Origin: Cycloclasticus sp.
Lineage (GTDB): Bacteria; Pseudomonadota; Gammaproteobacteria; Methylococcales; Cycloclasticaceae
NCBI GenBank assembly: GCA_040743155.1
Contig: JBFLJU010000001.1
Span: 1,240,001-1,304,000, forward strand
Direction: 5' to 3'
DNA length: 64,000 bases
Positions 35,875-45,415 of this stretch are shown here, piece after piece (within the stretch, counting starts at the first letter, position 1; each line of letters opens with the position of its first letter). Under the pieces are notes generated by a model. It was not told the origin of the DNA. It searched no databases and saw nothing but the letters and a program-made list of their open reading frames with translations. Position numbers and translations under genes: made by a program.

Positions 35875-35888
35875 GCCATTATAATGGC
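35875..35888. promoter_or_regulatory. symmetric divergent promoter element between efp and epmB
   Basis: The 14-base perfect palindrome GCCATTATAATGGC contains ATTATAAT, which gives a consensus -10 (TATAAT) on both strands: 35880-35885 for epmB and 35878-35883 for efp. -35 boxes are weak both ways. For epmB the -10 ends only six bases before the ATG, so a transcript starting there would be essentially leaderless. Confidence 0.5.
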
Positions 35889-35891
35889 TAC

Positions 35892-36905
35892 ATGGCAGAC
35901 ATAGAAAAAAAATCTTTAATTCCGAGCTGGCAGCAAGAACTCCAATCTGCTTTTACAAACATCAGCGATTTATTACGTTTCTTAGACCTTAGTGTTGACG
36001 ACCTGAGCCCTTACCACGATGCAGCTAAAGACTTCCCTTTACTCGTCACCGAGAACTATGCAAAACGCATTAAAAAAGCTGACTGGAACGATCCATTACT
36101 TCAACAGGTTCTGCCACACCCCAATGAATTAGAGAAACACCCAGGTTTTCTAAGCGACCCTGTCGGTGACGAGCAAGCCAGCGTCTCTCCCGGTCTCCTG
36201 CACAAGTATCACGGTCGCGTACTGATGATTACAACAGCTGCATGCGCCATTCATTGCCGCTATTGTTTCCGGCGTGAATTCCCCTATTCTGACAATAGCG
36301 CTCATCGCTCACAACTTGATTCAATCAAGCAATATTTATCAAGCAACCCCTCCGTAACAGAAGTGATTCTTAGTGGTGGGGATCCGCTAACCCTTAGCGA
36401 TTCAAAGTTTACGCATCTATTTGAATTTATCTCCAAACTGCCACAAGTTGAGCGCATACGAATCCACACCCGTTTACCGATCGTTTTACCGAGCCGTATT
36501 ACACAAGCATTATTGGATACTCTTTCAGCAAGCAATAAAAAAGTGATTATCGTGATTCATGCTAATCACCCAAATGAATTAAGTACGGATGTATCTAACG
36601 CACTCCTCGCTATAAAAAATATAGGCGTCACGCTGCTCAATCAAACGGTATTGTTACGTGGCATAAATGATGATGCCGACACACTAACTGAATTGAGCCA
36701 CCGCCTATTCAATTGTCACACCCTACCTTACTACTTGCACGTACTGGACAAAGTAGCTGGTGCAATGCATTTCGATTCCACTATGCAGCACACTTATGAA
36801 CTGTATGACCAAATGAAACGAAACTTATCTGGCTACTTAGTCCCTAAACTGGTTTGCGAAGAGGCCGGCAAACCTTATAAAACCATATTGGCAAGGAATA
36901 ATTAG
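35892..36905 (+). CDS. epmB: EF-P beta-lysylation protein (lysine 2,3-aminomutase family)
   Basis: A radical SAM enzyme of 337 residues that isomerises lysine to (R)-beta-lysine for EpmA. The iron-sulfur motif is CAIHCRYC (Cys118, Cys122, Cys125), followed by GGDPL and [11 protein letters not shown]. It lacks the extra C-terminal zinc domain of metabolic lysine aminomutases, as expected for EpmB. Divergent from efp. Confidence 0.95.
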   Translation: MADIEKKSLIPSWQQELQSAFTNISDLLRFLDLSVDDLSPYHDAAKDFPLLVTENYAKRIKKADWNDPLLQQVLPHPNELEKHPGFLSDPVGDEQASVSPGLLHKYHGRVLMITTAACAIHCRYCFRREFPYSDNSAHRSQLDSIKQYLSSNPSVTEVILSGGDPLTLSDSKFTHLFEFISKLPQVERIRIHTRLPIVLPSRITQALLDTLSASNKKVIIVIHANHPNELSTDVSNALLAIKNIGVTLLNQTVLLRGINDDADTLTELSHRLFNCHTLPYYLHVLDKVAGAMHFDSTMQHTYELYDQMKRNLSGYLVPKLVCEEAGKPYKTILARNN

Positions 36906-36910
36906 AAATA

Positions 36911-36939
36911 TTAACTTTTGGCATAATAAGGCGCATAAT
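36911..36939 (+). promoter_or_regulatory. sigma-70 promoter upstream of the FimX-partner gene
   Basis: TTAACT (36911-36916) and CATAAT (36934-36939) with a 17-base spacer, 64 bases before the start codon at 37004 and just after the epmB stop. Confidence 0.6.
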
Positions 36940-37003
36940 GCACGGATACTTATAAAGTCATAAATTTGGTACGCACACTACGTAAAACTTAAACGAGAGC
37001 AAC

Positions 37004-38758
37004 ATGGACATGCACAAACAATTCACGGATAGAATTAGGCCAACGATTAATAAATCTCACGTAGATTTACCTTTCGAGCCTAATGTCACCTCATTCCAAC
37101 AGTGGGCAGATTCACTGCCTATATTAAACCCGCGGTTATCAGCCAGTATGATGGCGACTGCTTCACAAGCCCTATTATCTGCGGACATTAACCCAACTGA
37201 CAAATTTCGTATTGCCGAAGCCGCTCAACCGTGTCTTCTTAAACTGCTATCAGCGTGCAATGATAAAATAGAAGGCGCAAAACTTCCCTTCATAAAAAGT
37301 CTCACCGAAATTTTCCAAGGAACCATAGAAGTATTAACAAACCTCCGTTTGATTTACATAGATATCGCCTACTCTCCTGACTTTATGAGTACTGACGTTT
37401 CGAAAGAAGACATTGATAACGCCTTTTTCTCTGACGAACAGAAAAGCCTTGTTATTTGTAGGGCAATAGAGATGCTTCGTATTATTCAGTTCGTAAAGTC
37501 ACTTATTTATAAGCAAGTAGGCAATGATTTTTGGGCCAACACAAATGCATTACTTAGCTTTGCCGAGAGCTTAGACATTCATCAACTTAGTCATTTAACA
37601 AATGACGGGGGTAGCAATACCAGCGTTGAAGATGAGTTCAAGAAAATACAGTATTTTTACCTAGCAAATACTAACAGGCTGGGACAACGTGACATTAAAG
37701 CCGTACAACGGATTTTAGCTCTACAGGCAAGCGATATATTGATGTCATCAACATTTGATGACTCTTCAAGCTTTTATATTGACTTGTCATCCTCTTCACC
37801 TATTAATCATATTGCTGAGATCAACGAAACAAACAACCAATGCCGGTTTATGAATAATGAACAACTAGAGAAATTCATGCTCAGTGAACAAGTTGTTGCA
37901 GCAGAAAAACACGGAGCTATTTCTTTAGTATCGAACAACCCCATCCTACCTAAAAAGACCATAAGTAAGGTATTGTCCAGTTGGAGCGCTCAACAAAATA
38001 GACAAGTAGCTAGACAAAATCAAACAGAGGAAATAACCATCTACCCGGGCTTTGAGAGCATTATCAGAGCTCTTATTCTTAAAAAAAACCCCGACTATTT
38101 TGGAAAAAAAGTAGTACACGCTAAAAAGAACCCCTTGGATTTCGGCGTTGAAAACTTGCGTTTAATACCGATGGAAGATCACCAAAAGAATCACCATTCT
38201 CTTAGTGATACCGATATGAATAGGGCACTCAAAGCAACCGCTGAGAACGCCTTATCTGACAATAGCATCTGGGGAAAAAAAAGCCGCACTAAACCGGGTG
38301 AAAAAGGCGAAGAAATGGAAGCAAAAACAAATGACTCCAGCTTACAAGGGTTGCGATTTAAAGTATCAGCGACTAATAAACCGCTTTTAAAGGCATCTGA
38401 TCTTATTGGTGTTCAGGCTAAAATCGGTTCACTTCAACTTGCTATTATCAGGCGCATTAATAACCTAGATGATGGTGACGTATCAGTGGGCATTGAAATG
38501 ATGTCACCTCATCTCAAAATTGCTAATATAAAATTTCATGATGAAGAACAATCGCCTAAGCCCGTAATATTTCTCCAAGGTGTTCCAGCCATAAACCAGC
38601 CAGACTCTATTATCAGTCCTCTTTTCCTAGAAAACACGCATGAAGATATCGTATTAAAAACAAAGGATAAGATGAGTTATTATTCCATCGATAAAACAAT
38701 CGAAACTAATCAAGTTTTCAGCCATTACACTGTTTCAAAAGGAGCGGAACTAGATTAA
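37004..38758 (+). CDS. uncharacterised protein with PilZ-like C-terminus, upstream of fimX-type gene
   Basis: A 584-residue cytoplasmic protein without signal or membrane segment. The first 380 residues are mostly helical and not recognised. The C-terminal part (about residues 450-530) has a beta-rich pattern, GSLQLAIIRRINNLDDGDVSVGIEMMS, that resembles PilZ-type cyclic-di-GMP domains, but the upstream RXXXR of a binding PilZ is not evident. The gene is 27 bases before the FimX-like gene and likely co-transcribed from 36911. In Pseudomonas a protein of unknown function also precedes fimX near psd, so this may be the counterpart. Role in surface motility signalling is inferred. Confidence 0.72.
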   Translation: MDMHKQFTDRIRPTINKSHVDLPFEPNVTSFQQWADSLPILNPRLSASMMATASQALLSADINPTDKFRIAEAAQPCLLKLLSACNDKIEGAKLPFIKSLTEIFQGTIEVLTNLRLIYIDIAYSPDFMSTDVSKEDIDNAFFSDEQKSLVICRAIEMLRIIQFVKSLIYKQVGNDFWANTNALLSFAESLDIHQLSHLTNDGGSNTSVEDEFKKIQYFYLANTNRLGQRDIKAVQRILALQASDILMSSTFDDSSSFYIDLSSSSPINHIAEINETNNQCRFMNNEQLEKFMLSEQVVAAEKHGAISLVSNNPILPKKTISKVLSSWSAQQNRQVARQNQTEEITIYPGFESIIRALILKKNPDYFGKKVVHAKKNPLDFGVENLRLIPMEDHQKNHHSLSDTDMNRALKATAENALSDNSIWGKKSRTKPGEKGEEMEAKTNDSSLQGLRFKVSATNKPLLKASDLIGVQAKIGSLQLAIIRRINNLDDGDVSVGIEMMSPHLKIANIKFHDEEQSPKPVIFLQGVPAINQPDSIISPLFLENTHEDIVLKTKDKMSYYSIDKTIETNQVFSHYTVSKGAELD

Positions 38759-38785
38759 GGTAATAGTAAAATAATTATTGGCTGA

Positions 38786-40870
38786 TTGATGACTAAGCGG
38801 ACCGTACTAACACTCAATTTTTCAACAGAAGAACTTAAGATTTTAACAGCGGCCTTGGGCAAAACTGACGCTAATGTAATTTTAAAAACCGCTTCTTTAA
38901 ATCAGCTAGACTCACAAAAAGAAGCATTCGCAGACATAAATTTAGTACTAGTAAAACTCTACGACTCAGAGCCATCTAATGCTGGACTCCTACAAAAGGT
39001 CAAACAACACTTCTTTCACTTTCCCGTTATTTTAGTGTCGGATAATGCATTACCTGTGGAAGAAAGCATTCAATACGATTCCAAAAACATCATTGATATT
39101 CGCGTGTTTAAGCCTATTTCTTTAGTCGCTAAGTCCATTTCAAGAGAAGTAAAGTCCCAACGTACTAAATACTTGTTACACCAAGTCAATTCGCAATTTA
39201 AGAACGAGTCATATCGCTTTGATTCTTTCTTAAAACATACCGAGGACGGCGTTGCGCTCATCCACGATGGCCAATATTGGGCCACCAATTCTGCATACAA
39301 GCGTATCTTCAATATTCCAGCCGATGAAAATATAGTCTGCTCCCCAGTACTTGAATTCAGCACCCCAACGGCTTGTCCAGTAGGCGGTAATTTATCTAAA
39401 AGAAACTTAAATACATCCTTAGAGTCTTTACCAGATGAAACGATTTTATCCGTTCTCATTCAAACTCGCGAAGGCGACTCATTTGTTACCACCATTTACA
39501 AAACACATTGCTTTGTTAAAGATCAGCTTTGCACACAAATTCTCATCCATAACCCTGATGCTTGGAGTAATGTAGAAAAGGGTTTTACTGATTTACGTAC
39601 TTATGACCACGACACAGGTTTCTACAATAAAAGATTTGCAATTGAATACATCAACAAAGAATTAGAAAACGAAAAACCTCATGGCTCACTTGCCATCATT
39701 CTTATCGATGACTTTCGTGATATTCGTAAGCAACACAGTATTAATTACAGCGATGAAGTTATCCGTACCCTTGGAACCATAATTAATGAAACATGCCCTC
39801 AAAATACTGTCCTTGCCCGTTACGGTGATGCAGTGTTCACTCTTTTCTCATGTGAGCTAAGTCGTTCAGATTTTTTACTAAACTGCCAACAAATACTAAC
39901 CGAAGTAAATAACACGTTATTTGGTGACGACAGCCAATATATAAAGTTAACACTCAGCATTGGCGTTAGTTTTATCGACCCTAGAGTCACCACCTCAAAA
40001 CAACTTACTTCTCAGGCCGATAAAGCATGTGACAAAGCAGGCTCTAATGGTGGCAATCAAATCCATGTGTTCGACTCTGTCACAACGCCATTAACCGTTA
40101 TCATCGACGAGAGGGAAAACACGCGTTTAATACAGTCTGCTTTGGAACAAAATAGGCTTCACCCTTTGTATCAACCAATCGTTGACCTTTCCCAAAAATC
40201 AACCGAAAACTATGCTGTTCTATTACGTATTCTTGACGATAACAATGCACATATTCCACCTGACCACTTTATTCTCACCGCTGAAAAAACGGGGCTTATT
40301 AGCCACCTTGACGAATGGGTATTGAGAAATACGATTAAACAAATTAGAGAAGCTTCTCGTCAAGGCCTCCAAAGAAAGTTTTTTATTTCGATCTCTAATA
40401 TTACCTACCGCAACACCTCGTTTATGGAAACGCTGGTAAATGAGCTAAAACTCTACAATATCGATGCCAGCTTATTGGTCTTTCAAATTAGTTTTTCTGA
40501 TGTAAAAATTGAACCGACTGTTTTAAAAAACTTTATTTCTGTCATTAAAAAAGAATGTGGCTGCCAAATTGCATTCGACCAAATTGGCTTCAGCCAAATA
40601 ACCGACAAAATGCTGCAAGAGTACTCTGTTGATTACTTAAAGATTGACGGCACTTTTAGCCAAAATCTTTTAAACAACAAGGAATCGCAAGAAGTCATTA
40701 AAGATATTATTGAGGTCACTCGCAGGAATAATGTAAAGACTATCGCTAAGTCTGTAGAAAATGCAAACACGCTCGCACTTTTATGGAACATTGGCATCGA
40801 TGCAGTGCAAGGTTATTTTTTACAAGAACCATCCGACACCATGCGCTTTGATTTTGACCTTAAGAACTAA
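38786..40870 (+). CDS. FimX-type protein: receiver-like, PAS, degenerate GGDEF and degenerate EAL domains
   Basis: A 694-residue protein with the FimX domain order and length: receiver-like residues about 1-125, PAS about 145-260, GGDEF about 275-430, EAL about 445-690. Both catalytic motifs are broken: GDAVF stands where GGDEF should be (near 346-350) and AVLLR replaces EALLR (near 477), so the catalytic glutamate is lost and the DDFG segment reads FDQIGF. It should therefore act as a cyclic-di-GMP receptor. FimX controls type IV pilus assembly and twitching. Whether the EAL still binds the ligand needs testing. Its 3' end overlaps the convergent nucleotidase gene by four bases. Confidence 0.85.
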   Translation: MMTKRTVLTLNFSTEELKILTAALGKTDANVILKTASLNQLDSQKEAFADINLVLVKLYDSEPSNAGLLQKVKQHFFHFPVILVSDNALPVEESIQYDSKNIIDIRVFKPISLVAKSISREVKSQRTKYLLHQVNSQFKNESYRFDSFLKHTEDGVALIHDGQYWATNSAYKRIFNIPADENIVCSPVLEFSTPTACPVGGNLSKRNLNTSLESLPDETILSVLIQTREGDSFVTTIYKTHCFVKDQLCTQILIHNPDAWSNVEKGFTDLRTYDHDTGFYNKRFAIEYINKELENEKPHGSLAIILIDDFRDIRKQHSINYSDEVIRTLGTIINETCPQNTVLARYGDAVFTLFSCELSRSDFLLNCQQILTEVNNTLFGDDSQYIKLTLSIGVSFIDPRVTTSKQLTSQADKACDKAGSNGGNQIHVFDSVTTPLTVIIDERENTRLIQSALEQNRLHPLYQPIVDLSQKSTENYAVLLRILDDNNAHIPPDHFILTAEKTGLISHLDEWVLRNTIKQIREASRQGLQRKFFISISNITYRNTSFMETLVNELKLYNIDASLLVFQISFSDVKIEPTVLKNFISVIKKECGCQIAFDQIGFSQITDKMLQEYSVDYLKIDGTFSQNLLNNKESQEVIKDIIEVTRRNNVKTIAKSVENANTLALLWNIGIDAVQGYFLQEPSDTMRFDFDLKN

Positions 40871-41775
40871 ACTTCATTGGCTACTCCATGTGGCACATGC
40901 CCTGTTGCAACATGCTCCTGAGCGGATTCACAGTGTGCCGCTTGGTCATCAAAAAAAATGTCCGCACCAAACGATTTTAAAAACGCCCCTTTTGGCAACC
41001 CGCCTAAAAAAAGCGCTTCATCAATTCGAATATCCCAAGAACGGAGTGTGCGTACAACCCGCTCATGCGCTGGTGCTGACCGAGCTGTAACTAAGGCTGT
41101 TCGAACGGGTGATGTTTCCTCGATGAAATGACTTTGTAAATTATGGAGCGCCGACAAAAATGACTTAAAAGGTCCACCTGTCATCGGTTCTTTTGCTGAC
41201 AGCTGCTCATTCTCAGTAAATGCATCCAGGCCTTTCTCTTTATAAATACGCTCAGACTCATCGGAGAAAATGACCGCATCACCATCAAAGGCTATTCTTA
41301 ACTGGCCATTCTCCGCATCGGTTCCCTTGCCTGATAAAATAGTCGCTGCGGCGTGCCCCGCTTCCAATGCTTTACGAACATCTCCAGGCGCGGTTGAGAG
41401 AAACAAGTCTATTTCAAACGCCGATATATAACCAAAAGGCGTTTCGCCGCTAGTAAAAGCAGCACGTTTTATATCTAAATCATGTTCACGTATCGAATTA
41501 AAGACTCTAAGCCCTGTATCTGCACTGTTTCGAGATAATAGGATGACCTCTACCAATGCCTCGGGTAATCGTTTATTCAGCCCCAAGAGTTTCTTAACCA
41601 ATGGGTAAGCAACGCCGGGGTTAAGACTTTCATCTTCTCTTGCTATTTGATAGGCGCAGTATGCTTCCTTGCCATCTGTTTCAAAAACTTTATTCGACTC
41701 AACAAGATCAAACAAGGCCATTGAAGATATACCTACCGTTAATTTTTTAGCTGCTAAAGACTGCATATCAACCAT
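40867..41775 (-). CDS. cytosolic 5'-nucleotidase (NT5C1-like)
   Basis: A 302-residue protein of the cytosolic 5'-nucleotidase I family, which removes phosphate from nucleoside monophosphates. Recognisable parts are KLTVGISSMALFDL, LLSRNSADTGLRVFNS, FGYISAFEIDLFLST, IAFDGDAVIFSDE (aspartate nucleophile region) and VRTALVTARSAPAHERVVRTL. ATG 41775 is preferred; the longer frame to 41841 begins inside a terminator. It has no signal peptide. Confidence 0.87.
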   Translation of the reverse strand: MVDMQSLAAKKLTVGISSMALFDLVESNKVFETDGKEAYCAYQIAREDESLNPGVAYPLVKKLLGLNKRLPEALVEVILLSRNSADTGLRVFNSIREHDLDIKRAAFTSGETPFGYISAFEIDLFLSTAPGDVRKALEAGHAAATILSGKGTDAENGQLRIAFDGDAVIFSDESERIYKEKGLDAFTENEQLSAKEPMTGGPFKSFLSALHNLQSHFIEETSPVRTALVTARSAPAHERVVRTLRSWDIRIDEALFLGGLPKGAFLKSFGADIFFDDQAAHCESAQEHVATGHVPHGVANEV

Positions 41776-41818
41776 TACCCTGTTTTCAATATTGTTTATT
41801 TTACAATTATTTAAGTGA

Positions 41819-41846
41819 AAAAAATGCCCCAAAAGGGGCATTTTTT
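41819..41846. terminator. bidirectional-looking terminator upstream of the nucleotidase gene
   Basis: A perfect stem of TGCCCC/GGGGCA extended by six A-T pairs, loop AAAA, with T run on the minus strand. It lies 22 bases after the stop of the 41868-43079 gene and ends that operon before the nucleotidase gene. Confidence 0.92.
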
Positions 41847-41867
41847 ACGCCTCCCACTTAAAACCGT

Positions 41868-43079
41868 TTATTGGCACGCAACCTCAAAACCTGCGCGGTT
41901 AAAACACGTGCCTGCTGGCTTGTTTTTAAGAGCTACTTTAGCCTCAGTTGACATAGGCATATGTTCTAAAGCAGCCTCGACCAATGGCCCTTTTACTGCC
42001 GTTGTATCCTTTGTTATAGAAGGAGTTGCCTGGTAATCAGATCCCGTTGAAGATGGAATCGTCGCAATAATGTCACCATTTTTAGCCATTTTCAATGTGC
42101 CAGCAGCTACTTGTTTTCTATAATCATATAGGTTGAAACGAAGTGGTTTACTAGTATCTTCAGATATCACCTGAACACCTCCGTTAACCACCACTATTCC
42201 AAATAACCTAGGGTCTCCCGACTGCATCCATAAGTAGCTATCTGACGTAACATGGGGCTTGTTAAACGTCGCAGCTTCATTATCTGCAAAAACTAGGCGT
42301 AAGCCTTCAGAATCAAGACTTGCTGACGCAAGACGACCAGCAAGTGCTGGCGGTGGAAAAACAGCTGTATGGTCTAGTTCAAGCACACTATCAACAAGCT
42401 GAGCACCTTCCCTATCGATCGATAACAACAGATCTAGATCAATAAAAATTGCACTTAGCAAACCATATAAAGGAATACCCAGTACCCGAACATCATCAAT
42501 CTCATACACTAATTTATTATCGCCATTAAGCACGATATTACCGCCTAAATTTGTTGGCAGCCAGATTCCAGGGAACCAACTCCACAACTTTAAATCACCA
42601 TCAACTTCTAGGTAATCATCTTTCGTGGTAATCGTCAACTCATCCAAAGGGCGTGGCCAGTAATCAAGAATGTGTTTATTAAACAGGTCTGTAATTACCT
42701 GTGGGCTTAATATCACCGTTCCATTGTGGACATTAATCGTAAAACTCTCCACATCATCAAAGACCACCGGTTGACCGGCTACTTTTGGTTCCAAGGATGC
42801 ACTGAGTTTTTCGATATAAAAACCAATGTTATCAACCACATCAAAATTTACATTTTCTATGTAAATGGAAACGTTCGCAGCACCGGAGTCACGCTCCGTA
42901 TTCGCTCTTAGCTCAGTCGATTGCATACCTGAAGGTATGCTTTTTTGCTGCCATACCGCTCTTGCACTTTCAAGTTCTTGCTGCTGTTTTTCAATAAATG
43001 AACCTGCCATCAAACTACTAGAGGCTCCAACAGTTAGTAATAAGCACATCGCAATATTTTTTATTTTTTTATAATGCAT
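41868..43079 (-). CDS. exported protein of unknown function, second of a tandem paralogue pair
   Basis: A 403-residue protein with a signal peptide (MHYKKIKNIAMCLLLTVGA..., cut near SLMA). It shares with the neighbouring 43112-44080 protein the blocks VDNIGFYI, V[IV]FDD, FPPP, SDSY and LYDYRKQ/LYGYRDQ, spaced alike, so the two are paralogues. The pattern of alternating strands recalls lipid-binding tubular or LmeA/DUF2993-like proteins, but I cannot assign it. It has extra residues in the middle (WSWFPGIWLPTNLGG) and a C-terminal tail with paired cysteines (CFNRAGFEVAC). ATG 43079 has AGGAG upstream; the longer frame to 43112 is less likely. Confidence 0.75.
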   Translation of the reverse strand: MHYKKIKNIAMCLLLTVGASSSLMAGSFIEKQQQELESARAVWQQKSIPSGMQSTELRANTERDSGAANVSIYIENVNFDVVDNIGFYIEKLSASLEPKVAGQPVVFDDVESFTINVHNGTVILSPQVITDLFNKHILDYWPRPLDELTITTKDDYLEVDGDLKLWSWFPGIWLPTNLGGNIVLNGDNKLVYEIDDVRVLGIPLYGLLSAIFIDLDLLLSIDREGAQLVDSVLELDHTAVFPPPALAGRLASASLDSEGLRLVFADNEAATFNKPHVTSDSYLWMQSGDPRLFGIVVVNGGVQVISEDTSKPLRFNLYDYRKQVAAGTLKMAKNGDIIATIPSSTGSDYQATPSITKDTTAVKGPLVEAALEHMPMSTEAKVALKNKPAGTCFNRAGFEVACQ

Positions 43080-43111
43080 TTTTTTGCTCCTAATTGGCTC
43101 AGATACCGTCA

Positions 43112-44080
43112 TTAATTTTTCAGGTAGGCTAATACTCCGCCATCTTCTTTTAATTTCAAATGCCCGGCAGATAGCTGATCTCTATAGCCATACAGATGAA
43201 AATCTAAATCCGCATCTGCTGAGTCACTCATCACTTGGACTGACGCGTCTGTTGGCATAGCTTTCATAAATTTAACGTCCCCACCTTTAATAAGTATGTA
43301 GCTATCGCTCTCTTTCAACAAAGCTGTTTCCCCTGTACTACCATTATCAAAAGACAGTACTAAACCACGATCCTCCATTGCAGCTGACTCTATATTTAGA
43401 TGTAACATTGGTGGTGGAAATAGTTTTAGCGTATCAAGCACTACTGTACTGCCAATCAGCTTTGCACCTGGGGCATCAACTGTTAGCAATTCATCAATAT
43501 CCACATTGGCAGCTTTAAGAACCTTTGTTGCATCCTCTCCGTCTGTGATCACTTGCCAAGGCGTATAGTTAAGAATATGTCCGTCTTGTAGTTTGATATC
43601 ACCTTTAAGAACAAAAGGAACCCATAACCCCTTACGAATCATCTGGCCTGATAAAGTTAAAACATTTTTAGCCGTTTTAACTTTAATATTTCTAAGCGTT
43701 GCGCCTTTAAAAGCAAAAACCTTCTTATTAAGCAACGCTTCAAGTTTGCCACTGTCTAAAACAACACTTCCTTTAAGTGGTGTTAGTGAAAATGAAGCCG
43801 GGTCATCGAATATGACGGGAGCTCCGCTATCATTTGGCGTTGCTTTCACAACAAGCTCGGGTATATAAAACCCTATATTATCAACCACTCTAAAGTTCGT
43901 ATTCTTTACGTACAGTACACTTCCTGAGACTTCAGAGCTACGATAGTTAGAAACCTTTAAGGCTTTTGACGACTCAAGTTTTGTTTCTACAATGTCAGTG
44001 CCTGTTTCATACGCATAGGTAAAAGCTGTGTAACTGAGAAACAGAGCACCTGTCACTAATTTAAGGCTTGTGTGAGACAT
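43112..44080 (-). CDS. exported protein of unknown function, first of a tandem paralogue pair
   Basis: A 322-residue protein with a signal peptide ending near FTYA (residue 23). It shows the same block order as its downstream paralogue: VDNIGFYI, VIFDD, LFPPP, SDSY and LYGYRDQLSAGHLKL. The remainder is beta-rich with repeated 'V-L-S-G' strands. The ATG follows GGGAGGAAGG, a strong ribosome site. It is first in a two-gene operon whose terminator is at 41819-41846. Location outside the cytoplasm is predicted; no enzymatic motif is visible. Confidence 0.75.
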   Translation of the reverse strand: MSHTSLKLVTGALFLSYTAFTYAYETGTDIVETKLESSKALKVSNYRSSEVSGSVLYVKNTNFRVVDNIGFYIPELVVKATPNDSGAPVIFDDPASFSLTPLKGSVVLDSGKLEALLNKKVFAFKGATLRNIKVKTAKNVLTLSGQMIRKGLWVPFVLKGDIKLQDGHILNYTPWQVITDGEDATKVLKAANVDIDELLTVDAPGAKLIGSTVVLDTLKLFPPPMLHLNIESAAMEDRGLVLSFDNGSTGETALLKESDSYILIKGGDVKFMKAMPTDASVQVMSDSADADLDFHLYGYRDQLSAGHLKLKEDGGVLAYLKN

Positions 44081-44184
44081 GCCTTCCTCCCATTAATTAT
44101 TATGATTATTTAATTAGCAGTTCTTAGACTGCTTACTCAAATAGATCATCTTTACATCATAAAATCAAGAGATTAATGGGGAAA

Positions 44185-45375
44185 TCAAACAGAACTCACG
44201 CCTTCACCCGTTGTCTGTAAATCATCTGGGTTGTTTTTTTCAACCCAATTCCATGCAACTAAAAGGGCTACCGAGGCTAATAAAGATGCCATCGTAAATA
44301 CCCATGCAGCACCGAATTCATCCCACAGAAAACCAGCAATTAACCCGCCAAACATACCGCCCGCACCATAGCCTATACTAGCGTATAGCGCTTGACCTTT
44401 ATCTTGAGTAGCGCCTTTAAAATAATGATGGGTAAGTTGAATGCAAACAACATGAAATGCGCCGAATGATGCTGCGTGTAGTACTTGTGCGATGATCAAA
44501 GCTGTCAAGCTCTCAGCAAGCCACGCAATGATAAGCCACCTAATAACGGTTAACAGAATGCTGAACAACAAAACACTACGAAGAGAAATATGCTGGAATA
44601 CTCGTTGAATCGCTATAAATAGTACAATTTCAGCCAGCACACCTAATGACCAAAACTGACCAATTTCCGTTTCGCTATAATTTAATTTGCTCAGTAAAAT
44701 AGAGAAAAAAGCATAGTAGGCGCCATGTGACGCCTGAATCAAGAACACAACGAGAAAAAAGGCGATAACTTTCTTTTTCATCAGAATTGAATAAATAGCA
44801 GGGCCACCTTTCTGATGTTTTTTCCTTCCTTTCTCACTGAGCAACAAGCTCGATAAAAAAATCATCGCCAAGCACAAACTGACTAATAGAGGCCATTCAT
44901 CCAAACCCATCGTATTTAACAAATAGCCAGCGCCCGCAACAGTCACAATAAAGCCCACTGAGCCCCACAGCCTTATACCGCTATATAAATTGGTTTGATG
45001 TCCAAGCTTTGTCAGAGTAATCGATTCGAATTGTGGCAACATCGCATTCCAAAAAAAGCTGAACACAAAAGTAACCATTAATATCCCAGCAAAGTCTTGC
45101 TCAAATAATAAACAAGCATAGGCGATTACCGCCACTAAAGAAGCTATCTGAACCAAACGCATTCGGTCATTAAAACCAGCGGACAACCACGCCAAAATAC
45201 TTGGCGCAACAAGCTTAGTGCCCTGCATTACCGCAAAGACTACCCCTACTTGAGCCGCCACATAGCCAATGGATTTTAGGTACAAGCCTAAATAAGGCAT
45301 CAGTGCGCCTAACGATGCAAAGTAAAAGAAATAAAAACCTGAAAGCTGCCAATACGGCAGTTTTTGCTGACTCAA
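44185..45375 (-). CDS. MFS transporter (PPP/HcaT-like, MFS_1-like)
   Basis: A 396-residue transporter with 12 membrane helices. The N-terminus YWQLSGFYFFYFASLGALMPYLGLYLKSIGY matches the phenylpropionate-permease-like branch of the major facilitator superfamily. Substrate unknown. The predicted start is TTG 45375; the start site is not well supported by a ribosome site. It follows aroC by 40 bases on the same strand and may be in its operon. Confidence 0.85.
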   Translation of the reverse strand: MSQQKLPYWQLSGFYFFYFASLGALMPYLGLYLKSIGYVAAQVGVVFAVMQGTKLVAPSILAWLSAGFNDRMRLVQIASLVAVIAYACLLFEQDFAGILMVTFVFSFFWNAMLPQFESITLTKLGHQTNLYSGIRLWGSVGFIVTVAGAGYLLNTMGLDEWPLLVSLCLAMIFLSSLLLSEKGRKKHQKGGPAIYSILMKKKVIAFFLVVFLIQASHGAYYAFFSILLSKLNYSETEIGQFWSLGVLAEIVLFIAIQRVFQHISLRSVLLFSILLTVIRWLIIAWLAESLTALIIAQVLHAASFGAFHVVCIQLTHHYFKGATQDKGQALYASIGYGAGGMFGGLIAGFLWDEFGAAWVFTMASLLASVALLVAWNWVEKNNPDDLQTTGEGVSSV

Positions 45376-45415
45376 CAGTTTAAGCTCGACCTAATTATGA
45401 TAGAAAAACTTATGA

